This document shows, in pieces, positions 17,001 to 24,000 of a stretch of 38,827 nucleotides of DNA. Below the pieces are notes generated by a model that saw only the letters and a list, made by a program, of their open reading frames with translations, did no database searches and had not been told where the DNA came from. How positions within the stretch are numbered: position 1 is the first letter of the stretch; every line of letters begins with the position of its first letter. The translations under genes were made by a program, and so were the position numbers. The stretch is taken from NCBI GenBank assembly GCA_947581615.1, contig CANPVD010000012.1, positions 1-38,827 on the forward strand. The letters are read 5' to 3'. This DNA comes from Candidatus Humimonas hydrogenitrophica. Its GTDB lineage: Bacteria > Gemmatimonadota > Gemmatimonadetes > Palauibacterales > Palauibacteraceae.

Positions 17001-17157
17001 CGGAGACCGGCTTGAGCGTGGACGCGTCGGTGACCGTTCCCGAGATCGTGCCCTGCTGTTGTGCCCGGCCGGCCGTGGACCAGCCGAGCGACAGGGCCAA
17101 CCCCGCCGCGAGAACGGCAGCGACGCGCCCTGCGCGTCTGAACAACGTAGCGAACAT
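14065..17157 (-). CDS. SusC/RagA-family TonB-dependent outer membrane transporter (pair 1)
   Basis: 1030 residues. Signal peptide ends AGRA-QQQ near residue 33; carboxypeptidase-regulatory domain about 36-115 (GTISGTVTDASTLKPVSGAQ); plug domain about 118-265 with VVVNVVTGV, NDLLSGRASGVVVQN, RIRGANSISLSNEPLVYIDG and ALYGSNAANGVILITTK; then the 22-strand barrel. A DANGDG calcium-loop-like motif lies near residue 839, as is common in SusC, and the chain ends RVDVSF with the terminal Phe of a beta-signal. It imports a ligand handed over by SusD, powered by TonB. ATG 17157 has the AGGAGGGTG site inside a 14-nt block identical to that before SusC2. Divergent to the plug-only gene at 17755. Confidence 0.95.
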   Translation of the reverse strand: MFATLFRRAGRVAAVLAAGLALSLGWSTAGRAQQQGTISGTVTDASTLKPVSGAQVYLPGLNLGTLAGEDGKYRIPDVPAGSHELRVRLLGYKVISRNVTVRSGQTTTVDLQLEPSAVGLKEVVVNVVTGVRQQRRDIGTNAANINASQVNQTSVSSFNDLLSGRASGVVVQNVSGTTGTSQHIRIRGANSISLSNEPLVYIDGVRVSAGAQPVVAGGTGGQEPSALNDLNPENISNVQVIKGPAAAALYGSNAANGVILITTKHGTNAETRFHVWGELGDMNDMTSYPPNVSSLMRIGPGPVIAPGANGGINASAFTSCPNVYAAQGACTQDVMLTFNPLLDPRTTPFTLGHQDRLGGSLTGGGNEVTYFLSGDRQFERNVISYNVNTRTSATATFNVQANDKFNVGMNVMYLANRLILPQNDNDIFSPILNGIYGSAAYLPGTGAYGGNMGSYLNYGFFFSPDELRSLLQIHNTDRLTIGGNMDWNPTPWLLVHANGGLDLNDIEDAQTLQPNLLPIATSYALGYRDNSRTNDYNYTANGSVQATFDLTQDVTSATLLGAHYEESRTGVTECYGYGIVPGLASCDATSQGFFVNENFSRLRTVAGFGQEQLSWRDRMYLTFGLRVDNNSAFGGNIGAQFYPSANFSYVMSEEPWFPKSNILSSFRVRAGWGVSGLRPGFRQAQTLFSSVVAIVNGSQTTGVTINSTGNPGLKPERITEYEGGFDAGFLNERLGLQLTYYHKTSKDALVAKPLPPSYGLTGTVFDNIGKVQNYGFEASLNATALDQSAVGLDLGVSMSTNHNEVLTLGGVPSFVVGRAGQSVQEGLALGAYKQIPYTYSDANGDGIIVPSEITLGDSSTFINESLPTWEGSISADLRLFDFIHVNTLFEARGGNGQFDLTTEFDCVNSYLSNRRGCPETDNPNAPLANQARFAAYGYLGTNAGYVGKAAFMKWRELSIRMNAPQSLASAMPFTRGLSLTLAARNLHTFTGYNGIDPEIIEQGGNTQFNQGEFNTQPAPRIFTARVDVSF

Positions 17158-17427
17158 GAATCACCCTCCTGTGGCTTCGGGAGTGCTTCTCCGGCGCCCG
17201 CCGCAGGCGCTGAAGCGCGTGCGACGAGCTACCACCCACCCCTGTTTCGCGAGCGAGCCGAACCAACGTAGGTCGGTGCACCGCATGAAGCTAGGGGACA
17301 GGCCCGGTTCGTGTTAGGCGTTGTGGGGGATCGACGACGTCTCGTGCGTCAGACCGCTCCTCCTGGTCGAAGGGGTGGTGGACGGCGCCCCGAACGAACA
17401 CCCGGGGCTCGCGGGAGTCCAGCATTC

Positions 17428-17456
17428 TGATTAACCGCCGGCCATACGCATGTCAA
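17428..17456 (-). promoter_or_regulatory. Candidate promoter for SusCD pair 1
   Basis: On the minus strand, a consensus -35 TTGACA (17451-17456) is followed after 17 nt by TAATCA (17428-17433), a poor -10. The preceding CGC-TTGACA is shared with the stronger promoter of SusCD pair 2. The implied start lies about 260 nt before the SusC1 ATG. Confidence 0.4.
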
Positions 17457-17694
17457 GCGCTTCGCGTGCGCCGCGTCACCGAATCGTAACGCACCGGCGG
17501 CGGAAATCGGGGCGCCAGACGTCTGACGGCCAAGGAGATCGCGGCGCCCCTGCGAATCCGGGGTGCCCGTATCCGGCGACGAAGCCGCGCCCCGGCTCGT
17601 CTCACGGCATGCGGGGTTCGTCGAACCATGGGGTCGCCCGTCGCACCTGGAACGTACCCACGCTTCGAACGTCCGTAGCGCGGTGACGGCCGCG

Positions 17695-17725
17695 TTGCCG
17701 GGCTCCAACCCCGGGGCTACCTTTG
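17695..17725 (+). promoter_or_regulatory. Bacteroidota-type promoter for plug-only gene 2
   Basis: TTG at 17695-17697, a 20-nt gap and TACCTTTG at 17718-17725 match the TTG / TAnnTTTG promoter of Bacteroidota. The expected transcription start is about 25 nt before the ATG at 17755, leaving a short leader that contains the GAGG ribosome binding site. This spacing also supports the chosen start codon. Confidence 0.5.
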
Positions 17726-17754
17726 GCGGCGGACGTACAGACACTCGAGGTTCG

Positions 17755-18633
17755 ATGAACTCGTATCGGAACCGGCCCGGGCCGCCCCCGCGACCGTGTC
17801 CACCGGTCCCGGGCCCGGCGGCGTTCTGCCCTGCCGACGGCCCCGCGCCGCTGCGGTGTGGTGTGCCTCTCTCGCCTGCCCCGTTTCTCGGCCCGGCCGG
17901 GCGCCTTACGCTCCTGGCCTGCCTGCTTCTCGCGTGCATCCTCCCGTCCAGCGTCGTCGGTCAGGCGGGCTCGGCCACCCTCCGCGGCTGGGTGCTCGTG
18001 GCAGGCACCGACGCGCCGCTCCCGGCGGCCCGGGTCCAGCTTCTCGGCTTGAGAAAGGCGGCGGTCACCGACTCGGCGGGACGCTTCGAGGTGGCCGGGC
18101 TGCCGCCGGGTGTCGTGGAGGTTCAGGTCCAGTACCTGGGCCTTGGCACGCAGCGCTGGAACGTGCCGCTGCATGCCGAGGCCTCCACCGCGATCGTGTT
18201 CAGGGTCCGGCTCGGGATCATCCCCGTCCCGGCCATCCACGTCTCCGTGAAGCGCGTCGTGTGGCCCAAGATGCGGGGCTTCGAGAGCCGCATGCAGCAC
18301 AGCGAGGGAACGTTCATCACCCGGGACGAGATCCAGCGCCGCCAGCCCCAGGACCTGAGCGACCTGCTCCGCACCGTCCCCGGTCTCACCTTCGAGCCCC
18401 CATCCACCGAGTTCGAGGATACCCGCGTGGTGATGGGCCACGGCCGCCTCCAGTGCACGCCTACGCTGTACATCGACGGCCACCGGGTCTCCGCCTTCCG
18501 GCTGGATGACTTCGCTCCCGAGCACATCGAGGCCATCGAGGTCTACACGCGCATGTCGCTCGTCCCGGGCCAGTATCGGATCGGTCCGAGCCGGTGTGGA
18601 GCGATCCTGCTGTGGAGCCGCGATACGTTTTAG
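17755..18633 (+). CDS. Barrel-less carboxypeptidase-regulatory + TonB-plug domain protein, second copy
   Basis: 292 residues, paralogue of the protein at 11584-12411. After an unusually long proline-rich N-terminus (1-48) comes a hydrophobic secretion segment (LTLLACLLLACILPSSVVG, about 51-69). A carboxypeptidase-regulatory sandwich follows at about 74-152 (LRGWVLVAGTDAPLPAARVQ, VTDSAGRFEVAGLPPG), then a plug-like domain at about 160-290 (LSDLLRTVPGLTF, QCTPTLYIDGHRV, FAPEHIEAIEVYTR, CGAILLWSRD). No barrel follows. Cys234 and Cys281 match the pair in the paralogue. ATG 17755 fits a GAGG site and the promoter at 17695-17725; GTG at codon 38 would give a more ordinary signal peptide. Likely periplasmic; possible partner or regulator of SusC1, which it faces divergently. 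That role is inference. Confidence 0.8.
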   Translation: MNSYRNRPGPPPRPCPPVPGPAAFCPADGPAPLRCGVPLSPAPFLGPAGRLTLLACLLLACILPSSVVGQAGSATLRGWVLVAGTDAPLPAARVQLLGLRKAAVTDSAGRFEVAGLPPGVVEVQVQYLGLGTQRWNVPLHAEASTAIVFRVRLGIIPVPAIHVSVKRVVWPKMRGFESRMQHSEGTFITRDEIQRRQPQDLSDLLRTVPGLTFEPPSTEFEDTRVVMGHGRLQCTPTLYIDGHRVSAFRLDDFAPEHIEAIEVYTRMSLVPGQYRIGPSRCGAILLWSRDTF

Positions 18634-18704
18634 GGGCCCTGGATTCCGGGCCACGTCGAGGGAGGCTCGAATCGGACCGCAGGGGAAGCGGCCCGGCGCA
18701 ACGG

Positions 18705-19169
18705 CTACTTGCCGGCCGGTGGAGGCTGTCCGCCGGTCGTCCCGCCACCACCGGAGCTCAGGACAGCGGCCGCGGCCAGCGCCGCCCCGACCACGAGGCC
18801 TCCGGCCAGGATCGTCTTGATCGCCGAGAACTTCCGGATCTCGATCCCGGCGACCGCATCCGCGGGGACCCGCGCCGTGCGCCCACCCACCTGCTGTTGG
18901 TAGCCCGAGCGTGAGGTGGTCTGGAAGACCGACACGGCCAGGGAATCACCTTCCGCCCCGACCATCTCGGCATCGAGCTCGACGACGTCGTTCGCGCCGA
19001 TCTCTCCCATGCGGACGTCGACGGGCCGGCCAAAGTGGATCTTGAGCGCGGTGCCCTGCTGCACGCGGTCCGGCACCCCCTGCAGGGGCACGTAGGTGTA
19101 GCAGCCGGACAGGTACAGGGCTCCGCTCGCAATCACGAGCGCCCACAGAGGCCGAAAGTACCTCCGCAT
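18705..19169 (-). CDS. Small lipoprotein with C-terminal hydrophobic helix, SusCD pair 2 operon
   Basis: 154 residues. Signal MRRYFRPLWALVIASGALYL runs into lipobox SGC (Cys23). The middle is beta-rich (TALKIHFGRPVDVRM, DVVELDAEMVGAEGDSLAVSV, RTARVPADAVAGIEIRKFS), and a hydrophobic stretch near residues 115-140 (ILAGGLVVGAALAAAAVL) could span or associate with a membrane. It ends in a Gly/Pro-rich tail. I recognise no named family. It lies 5 bp after the preceding small gene on the same strand and at the end of the SusC2-SusD2 run, so it is probably co-transcribed with that pair. It converges with plug-only gene 2 across 71 bp that contain only a 5-bp GC hairpin. Confidence 0.75.
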   Translation of the reverse strand: MRRYFRPLWALVIASGALYLSGCYTYVPLQGVPDRVQQGTALKIHFGRPVDVRMGEIGANDVVELDAEMVGAEGDSLAVSVFQTTSRSGYQQQVGGRTARVPADAVAGIEIRKFSAIKTILAGGLVVGAALAAAAVLSSGGGGTTGGQPPPAGK

Positions 19170-19174
19170 CGTCG

Positions 19175-19540
19175 TCAGTCTCCTTCGATCGTGAGGCCGT
19201 TGCTCGGAAGTCGCCAGTGGACCACCGCGCCCGGCACAAGATCGAAGGGCTGGGAGACGAAACGCAGCCGGTTGCTCCGATCACCCGCCGCCAGGCGTCG
19301 CTCTCCCGAGATGTCACGCCATTGGTACTCCAGCGTGCCGGTCGTGTGCGGCGACACGGTGCCGAGGAAGGAGCGCTCACCGTCGAAGGTGAGCAGATAG
19401 ATGGTCAGTGGCTCACTCGGCGTCACGTCGTTCTCCACCACGACGGTGACGCCGGCCCGCGCCACCGAGTCGGCGGCCGCCCCCCTGGATGTGGAAACGG
19501 GCCCTCCCCTCCCGGAGGCACACGCCAGGAGCGTGACCAC
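19175..19540 (-). CDS. Small lipoprotein, beta-sandwich-like, SusCD pair 2 operon
   Basis: 121 residues from the GTG at 19540 (MVTLLACASG). The lipobox TLLAC then falls too close to the start for a working signal peptide. In the same frame a CTG at 19588, preceded by GGAGGGG, would give a normal one: an arginine-bearing N-region, then SLLPVVTLLAC. The true start is therefore probably upstream and non-standard, or a sequence error hides it. The body is strand-rich: VTVVVENDVTPSEPLTIYLL, FLGTVSPHTTGTLEYQW, LRFVSQPFDLVPGAVVHWRL. No enzyme motif. It follows SusD2 closely and precedes the other small lipoprotein by 5 bp. Function unknown; likely a periplasm-facing accessory of pair 2. Confidence 0.68.
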   Translation of the reverse strand: MVTLLACASGRGGPVSTSRGAAADSVARAGVTVVVENDVTPSEPLTIYLLTFDGERSFLGTVSPHTTGTLEYQWRDISGERRLAAGDRSNRLRFVSQPFDLVPGAVVHWRLPSNGLTIEGD

Positions 19541-19622
19541 CGGGAGGAGGGACCCGAGTCTCCTCGAGGCGAACCGGAGGGGCGTCAGTCGGCCCCTCCG
19601 GATGTGCGCGGCGAACCGCTCG

Positions 19623-21032
19623 TCACTTAGTGCAGGAATCCCGCGGGTCGTCGGGCATGGGCGATGAGTTGTTACCCGTACCCGCCTGGTCGATGTTGGT
19701 GTTGTTCTGCCTCTCCGCCGATGGATAGTACACCCGGTCGGGGATCTTCTTGCCGTCGTAGGGCGTGATCGCGGGCTGGCACGTGCGCAGCCAGTCGCGC
19801 CACGTCTCGTGGTTGAGGAAGTTCGCGATGTACTTCTGGGTCATGATCTCGTTGAACAAGGCCGTGCCCGTGAGGGTGGCGATGTTGGTCTTGAACGAGC
19901 TCAGGTCGATGGTTTGACCCAGCGACGCCCAGTAGTCCTCCTGACAGGTGAGCCCATCCTGGGCCGCCTGCTGCGCCCCCGCCATGTTGCCGGCCTGATA
20001 CTGGGCCTCGGCGATGATGAACTGGGTCTCGGAGCACGTGAGGATGGGCATCGAGTAGTCGGCCTGCCCCGGCACGTTGAGCTGCGAGGCATACGAGCTC
20101 GGATCACCCGTCGGCGTGCCCGGAGGCGAACCCTGGTATCCCCCGCCCACGCTCGCGTCGGCCGAATCGAAGTAGATCGGCAGGCGTGGATCGTTGTTGT
20201 TCTTGAGCAGATTCACCAGATACGCACCCGAGGAAATGTAGCCGGAACGGTCGCTGTTGAACTGGAACCAGATGTTGTTCTCGGTCTTGGTGCTCGAGTT
20301 GATGGCCAGCCAGTTCCCGGCCGGATCCGAGATCCCCTGCTGTGCCTCCGTCAGAGCCTTCCCGTAGGCGGTGGGGTCCGTCGACGCCAGGTGCATGTAG
20401 ATGCGGGCCTTGAGGCTGTGCGCCACCGCCAGCCAGCTCTGGACATCGCCACCGAAGTTGAAGTCGCTGGCGCCGGGGCCACCCCCACCCTTCTGTAGAT
20501 TGGCGATGGCGTTGTCCAGCGTCGTCTCGAGCTCGGTATAGACGTCCAACTGCCCGTCCAGCGGAGCGTCGGCCTGCAGCGCCTGGCTGTAGGGCACGTC
20601 ACCCCACGTGCTGGCCGCGAGCTCGATATCCAGAGCCTCGTAGACCTGCAGGATGCCCTCGTAGGCGAAGCGACCCGAGGAATCGGCCAACGATTCGGCC
20701 TGCCGGAGGTCGACGAGCCCGCCTCCCTGGTAGATGCGGGCCCATTCGTTGTCACCGGGTTGGTTCGCCTCGCTGATGTTGTACGCCGCGTACGTCGCGT
20801 ACTGGCGGTCGGTGCCATCCATCTGCTGGGTCCAGATGGCGGCCATGCGGCTCAGATCGCCTTCGTTGTCGAAGAACGTGCCCACCTGCGAGCTCACGAA
20901 CAGCTGGTCAATCGTCGCGTTCGGAACGGCGTTCGGGTTCTGCGTGGTGGGGTTGATGTAGTCGCACCCCGTGAACGCTCCGGCCAACACGGCGACGGCC
21001 AGCGCGGGCCCGGCCCATCGCTTGATCGTCAT
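19623..21032 (-). CDS. SusD-like nutrient-binding lipoprotein (pair 2, SusD-like_2 type)
   Basis: 469 residues. MTIKRWAGPALAVAVLAGAF leads into lipobox TGC (Cys22), so it is surface lipid-anchored. The pattern is that of the SusD-like_2 subgroup: INPTTQNPNAVP near 25, FDNEGDLSRMAAIWTQQM near 53, WLAVAHSLKARIYMHLA near 195, LTCSETQFIIAEAQYQAGN near 330 and WRDWLRTCQPAITPYDGKKI near 416. ATG 21032 is preferred over three upstream ATGs because AAGGAG sits nine bases before it and the signal peptide then starts correctly. It trails SusC2 by 64 bp. A cysteine lies three residues from the end (DSCTK). Ligand unknown. Confidence 0.92.
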   Translation of the reverse strand: MTIKRWAGPALAVAVLAGAFTGCDYINPTTQNPNAVPNATIDQLFVSSQVGTFFDNEGDLSRMAAIWTQQMDGTDRQYATYAAYNISEANQPGDNEWARIYQGGGLVDLRQAESLADSSGRFAYEGILQVYEALDIELAASTWGDVPYSQALQADAPLDGQLDVYTELETTLDNAIANLQKGGGGPGASDFNFGGDVQSWLAVAHSLKARIYMHLASTDPTAYGKALTEAQQGISDPAGNWLAINSSTKTENNIWFQFNSDRSGYISSGAYLVNLLKNNNDPRLPIYFDSADASVGGGYQGSPPGTPTGDPSSYASQLNVPGQADYSMPILTCSETQFIIAEAQYQAGNMAGAQQAAQDGLTCQEDYWASLGQTIDLSSFKTNIATLTGTALFNEIMTQKYIANFLNHETWRDWLRTCQPAITPYDGKKIPDRVYYPSAERQNNTNIDQAGTGNNSSPMPDDPRDSCTK

Positions 21033-21096
21033 CGTTGTTCGCTCCTTCATATCCCTGAGGCGTCGATTCGGAGTCATCGTCTCGGCTCGCATCCGG

Positions 21097-24000
21097 CTAC
21101 CGGACGTAGCTGACGGTGACGATCCAGGAGCGGACCTGCGGGTTCTGGAAGTAGTCCAGCCCGCGGCCCGTGGACTGCCCGGTCAGGTTCGTCTCCGGGT
21201 CGATGCCCGTGTAGTTGGTCCAGGTCTTGAGGTTGCGGCCGCTCAGCGCCAGCTCGATACGGTTCGCGCCGAGCTTGCTCACCCAATCCTGGTTGAAGGT
21301 GTAGCGGACGGTGACATCCCGCAGCTTCACGAAGCTCGCGTTCTCCATGAACTGCGAGGCCGGGCCCGTGAACCCGCTCCCGAGGTTGTTGAGAGCCCAG
21401 TCGGGGGTGAGGTTGACCTGCATCCCCGCTCCCGGACCGGCACCCTGGAACGTGAAGTTCTGGCCATCGCCCGGACACGGTGGAGCTCCCCCGCTCTGGC
21501 AGTGCCACCCCGCGGTAGCGGCCGGCTTGCCGAAGTAGGTCAGCGCGCCTCTCGTCCCGTTCCACATCATGGCTCCATGCGAGACATCGACGAGTCCGGT
21601 GATCGTGAGGTTGTTCATCACGTGGAACGTGTTTCGGAAGCTGGCCGTCCAGCTCGGGTTGGGATCACCGATCGTCCGGAAAGTCGGATCGTAGACCGGG
21701 TACCCATCGGGGCCGATGTACAGCTCGCCGGCCTTGGCGTTGGGGAAGGCGTTGTCGATGTTCACGCCGCCGACGGTGATTCCCCGTCCGAAGCGGACGA
21801 AGTCGTCGCCGTAGATCTCGCCGAACGGGCAGGGATCGGTCTGCGTCGGGCCGCACTGGTTGGCGAGCACCGCCGCGTACGGATCCGTGAATCCGGCCAG
21901 GAAGATGTTGCTGGCCCCGGGCAACGCCAGGACCCGGCTCCGGTTGCGTGACCACTGGGCGTTGAGCTGCCACGAGAAGTTGCTCATCCGGATCGGCGTG
22001 AAGTCCGCCGAGATCTCGATACCCTTGTTCCGGAAGGACGCCGCGTTCTCATATCGCGCGGAGTAGCCCGAACTCGGAGCCAGCGGAACGCTCAGGATGG
22101 CGTCGGTGGTCTTCTGGTAGTAGTACGTCCCGCTCAGCGTGACGCGGTTGTCCAGGAACGAGAGGTCCAGGCCGCCCTCGTACTCGCGGGTGCGCTCGGG
22201 GGCGATGTCCGTGTTACCCAGCGTCCCCTGCGAGATGACGCCCGTCTCGCCCCGGTAGATCGTCTGCAGACCCGAGGAAACCCAGCCGTCGCCGTAGCTG
22301 CTCGTCTGGAACGCATTCACGTTCGAATAAATGGGCGGCGCCTTGGCGGCCTCGCCGTAGGCGAAGTGAAGCTTCCCGTAGTTGAGCCAGCCCAGGTTGT
22401 CGAAGGCCGGGAGCTTGGTGAACTCCCACGCCAGCTGGGCCGACGGGTAGGTGAAGCGCTTCCCATTGCCGCCGAAGGTCGAGGAGCCCTCGTTGTTGAC
22501 GCTCCCCGTGAGGAAGAGCTGGTTGTAGAGGTCCAGGTGGCCCTCGGCGTAGTACCGGTCCGCGCGCGTCGTGGCCACGTAGTCGTTCGGGACCTGCTTC
22601 ACGGTCGACTGCAGCTGGTCGGTGCCGTAGATGAGGTTGTTGCCCTCGATGGCGAGGTTGTTCGTCTTGCTCTGGTGGATGTTCTGACCGACCGTCAGGC
22701 TCGCCGACACATCCGGCGTGAAGTCGTGCTGCGCGGTACCGGTCAGGATGTTGTCGACGTCGAAGGAGTTGTAGTTCGCCTTGATGACGCCGCCATCCAG
22801 GTAGTTGTCGGAGCTCTTCGGAAACAGCTCCAGATCGCGGGTCTGAGAGTAGTCCGCCCCGAAGGTCTCCGAGAAGCTCAGCCAGGGGAACGGATTGTAG
22901 TCGGCACGGATGTTCCCGAAGGTGTGCCCCACGCTGGACGTGTTCCTGATCACCTTGGCGATCCAGAACGGGTTGTCGTACCCACGCGGCTCGGTCAGCG
23001 TGGTCGGGTCCGGGTTCCGGTAGGACCGCTGCAGCCCGCTCGCCGTCAGGTAGTTGGCATTGTTGAACTCGGGCGGAGTCCTGAGCGCGCCCAGCAGGAG
23101 GCCGCTGATGTTGGACCCCTGCTGCACCAGGGACAGGTCCTGGTTCGTATACGCGAAGTTGCCGCTCAGGGTCAGGTTGTCCAGGAGGTTGTGCGATCCC
23201 TTGAGGCGCACGGTGGCCTTCTTGGCGCTGTGCGGACCGACGATGAACGACTGGTCATCGTTGAAGCCGGCCGACAGGAAGTAGGTCGTGGCCTCGCCGC
23301 CGCCCGAAAAGGTGATGTCGTTGTCGAACCGGTTGGCGGTCTGGAAGAGCTCGTGAGCGTGGTCGAACACGTCCTTGCCCACGACGCAGTTCGGCACGCA
23401 GGCCAGCTTGGGGCCCCAGCTCGTGCTGCCGAGCTGCCCGAAGGACGTCTGCAGCGGCGGCATCTTGTTGACCTGGTCCCACGTGTACGTGCTCTTCACC
23501 GTGAGGCGCGTCGCGCCAGACTGTCCGGACTTCGTCGTGATGAGCACGACCCCGTTGGCGCCATCGGACCCATACAGCGACGTGGCCGCGGGACCCTTGA
23601 GGATCTGCACGCTGGCGACGTCATTGGGGTTGATGTCGGAGGCGCGGTTCTGGGTGACGGTGCCGCCGACACTTCCATTGACGAAGTCGGGGTTGTTCGA
23701 ACTGTTGTTGATCGGCGTCCCGTCCACCACGATCAGCGGCTGGTTGCTGCCGTTCAGCGTCCGGAACCCGCGGATGTGGATGTAGGTTCCGGCCCCGGGC
23801 TCTCCGCCCGAGCTCGTCACCTCCACGTTCGGGGCCTTGCCGGCCAGGGCGTCGATGATGTTGGTCGCCCGGCTGTCGACGATCGCGGAGGAGTCCACGG
23901 TGTTGATCGTGGCCCCCACGCGGGCTCGCGTGGTCTGCGTGCCCTGGCCCGTGGCCACGATCGCTTCGAGCTGGAGCGGGCTGAACGCCAGCGCGAAATC

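Larger units (their letters stand above)
17158..17754. other. Divergent control region between SusC1 and plug-only gene 2
   Basis: 597 bases with no credible gene. The left 260 or so bases form the probable SusC1 leader. A TTGACA on the minus strand (17451-17456) and a Bacteroidota-like promoter on the plus strand (17695-17725) point outward in both directions. In between are short palindromes: CAGACGTCTG at 17516-17525 and GGTTCG-T-CGAACC at 17615-17627. These are possible regulator sites, but short enough to be chance. Confidence 0.5.

Noticed and set aside
17615-17627. GGTTCG-T-CGAACC resembling a tRNA T-arm
   Set aside because: No acceptor or anticodon stem can be built around it; it is a short palindrome only.
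18635-18652. GGCCC/GGGCC hairpin between plug-only gene 2 and the small lipoprotein gene
   Set aside because: Only 5 bp with no T-run; too weak to call a terminator.
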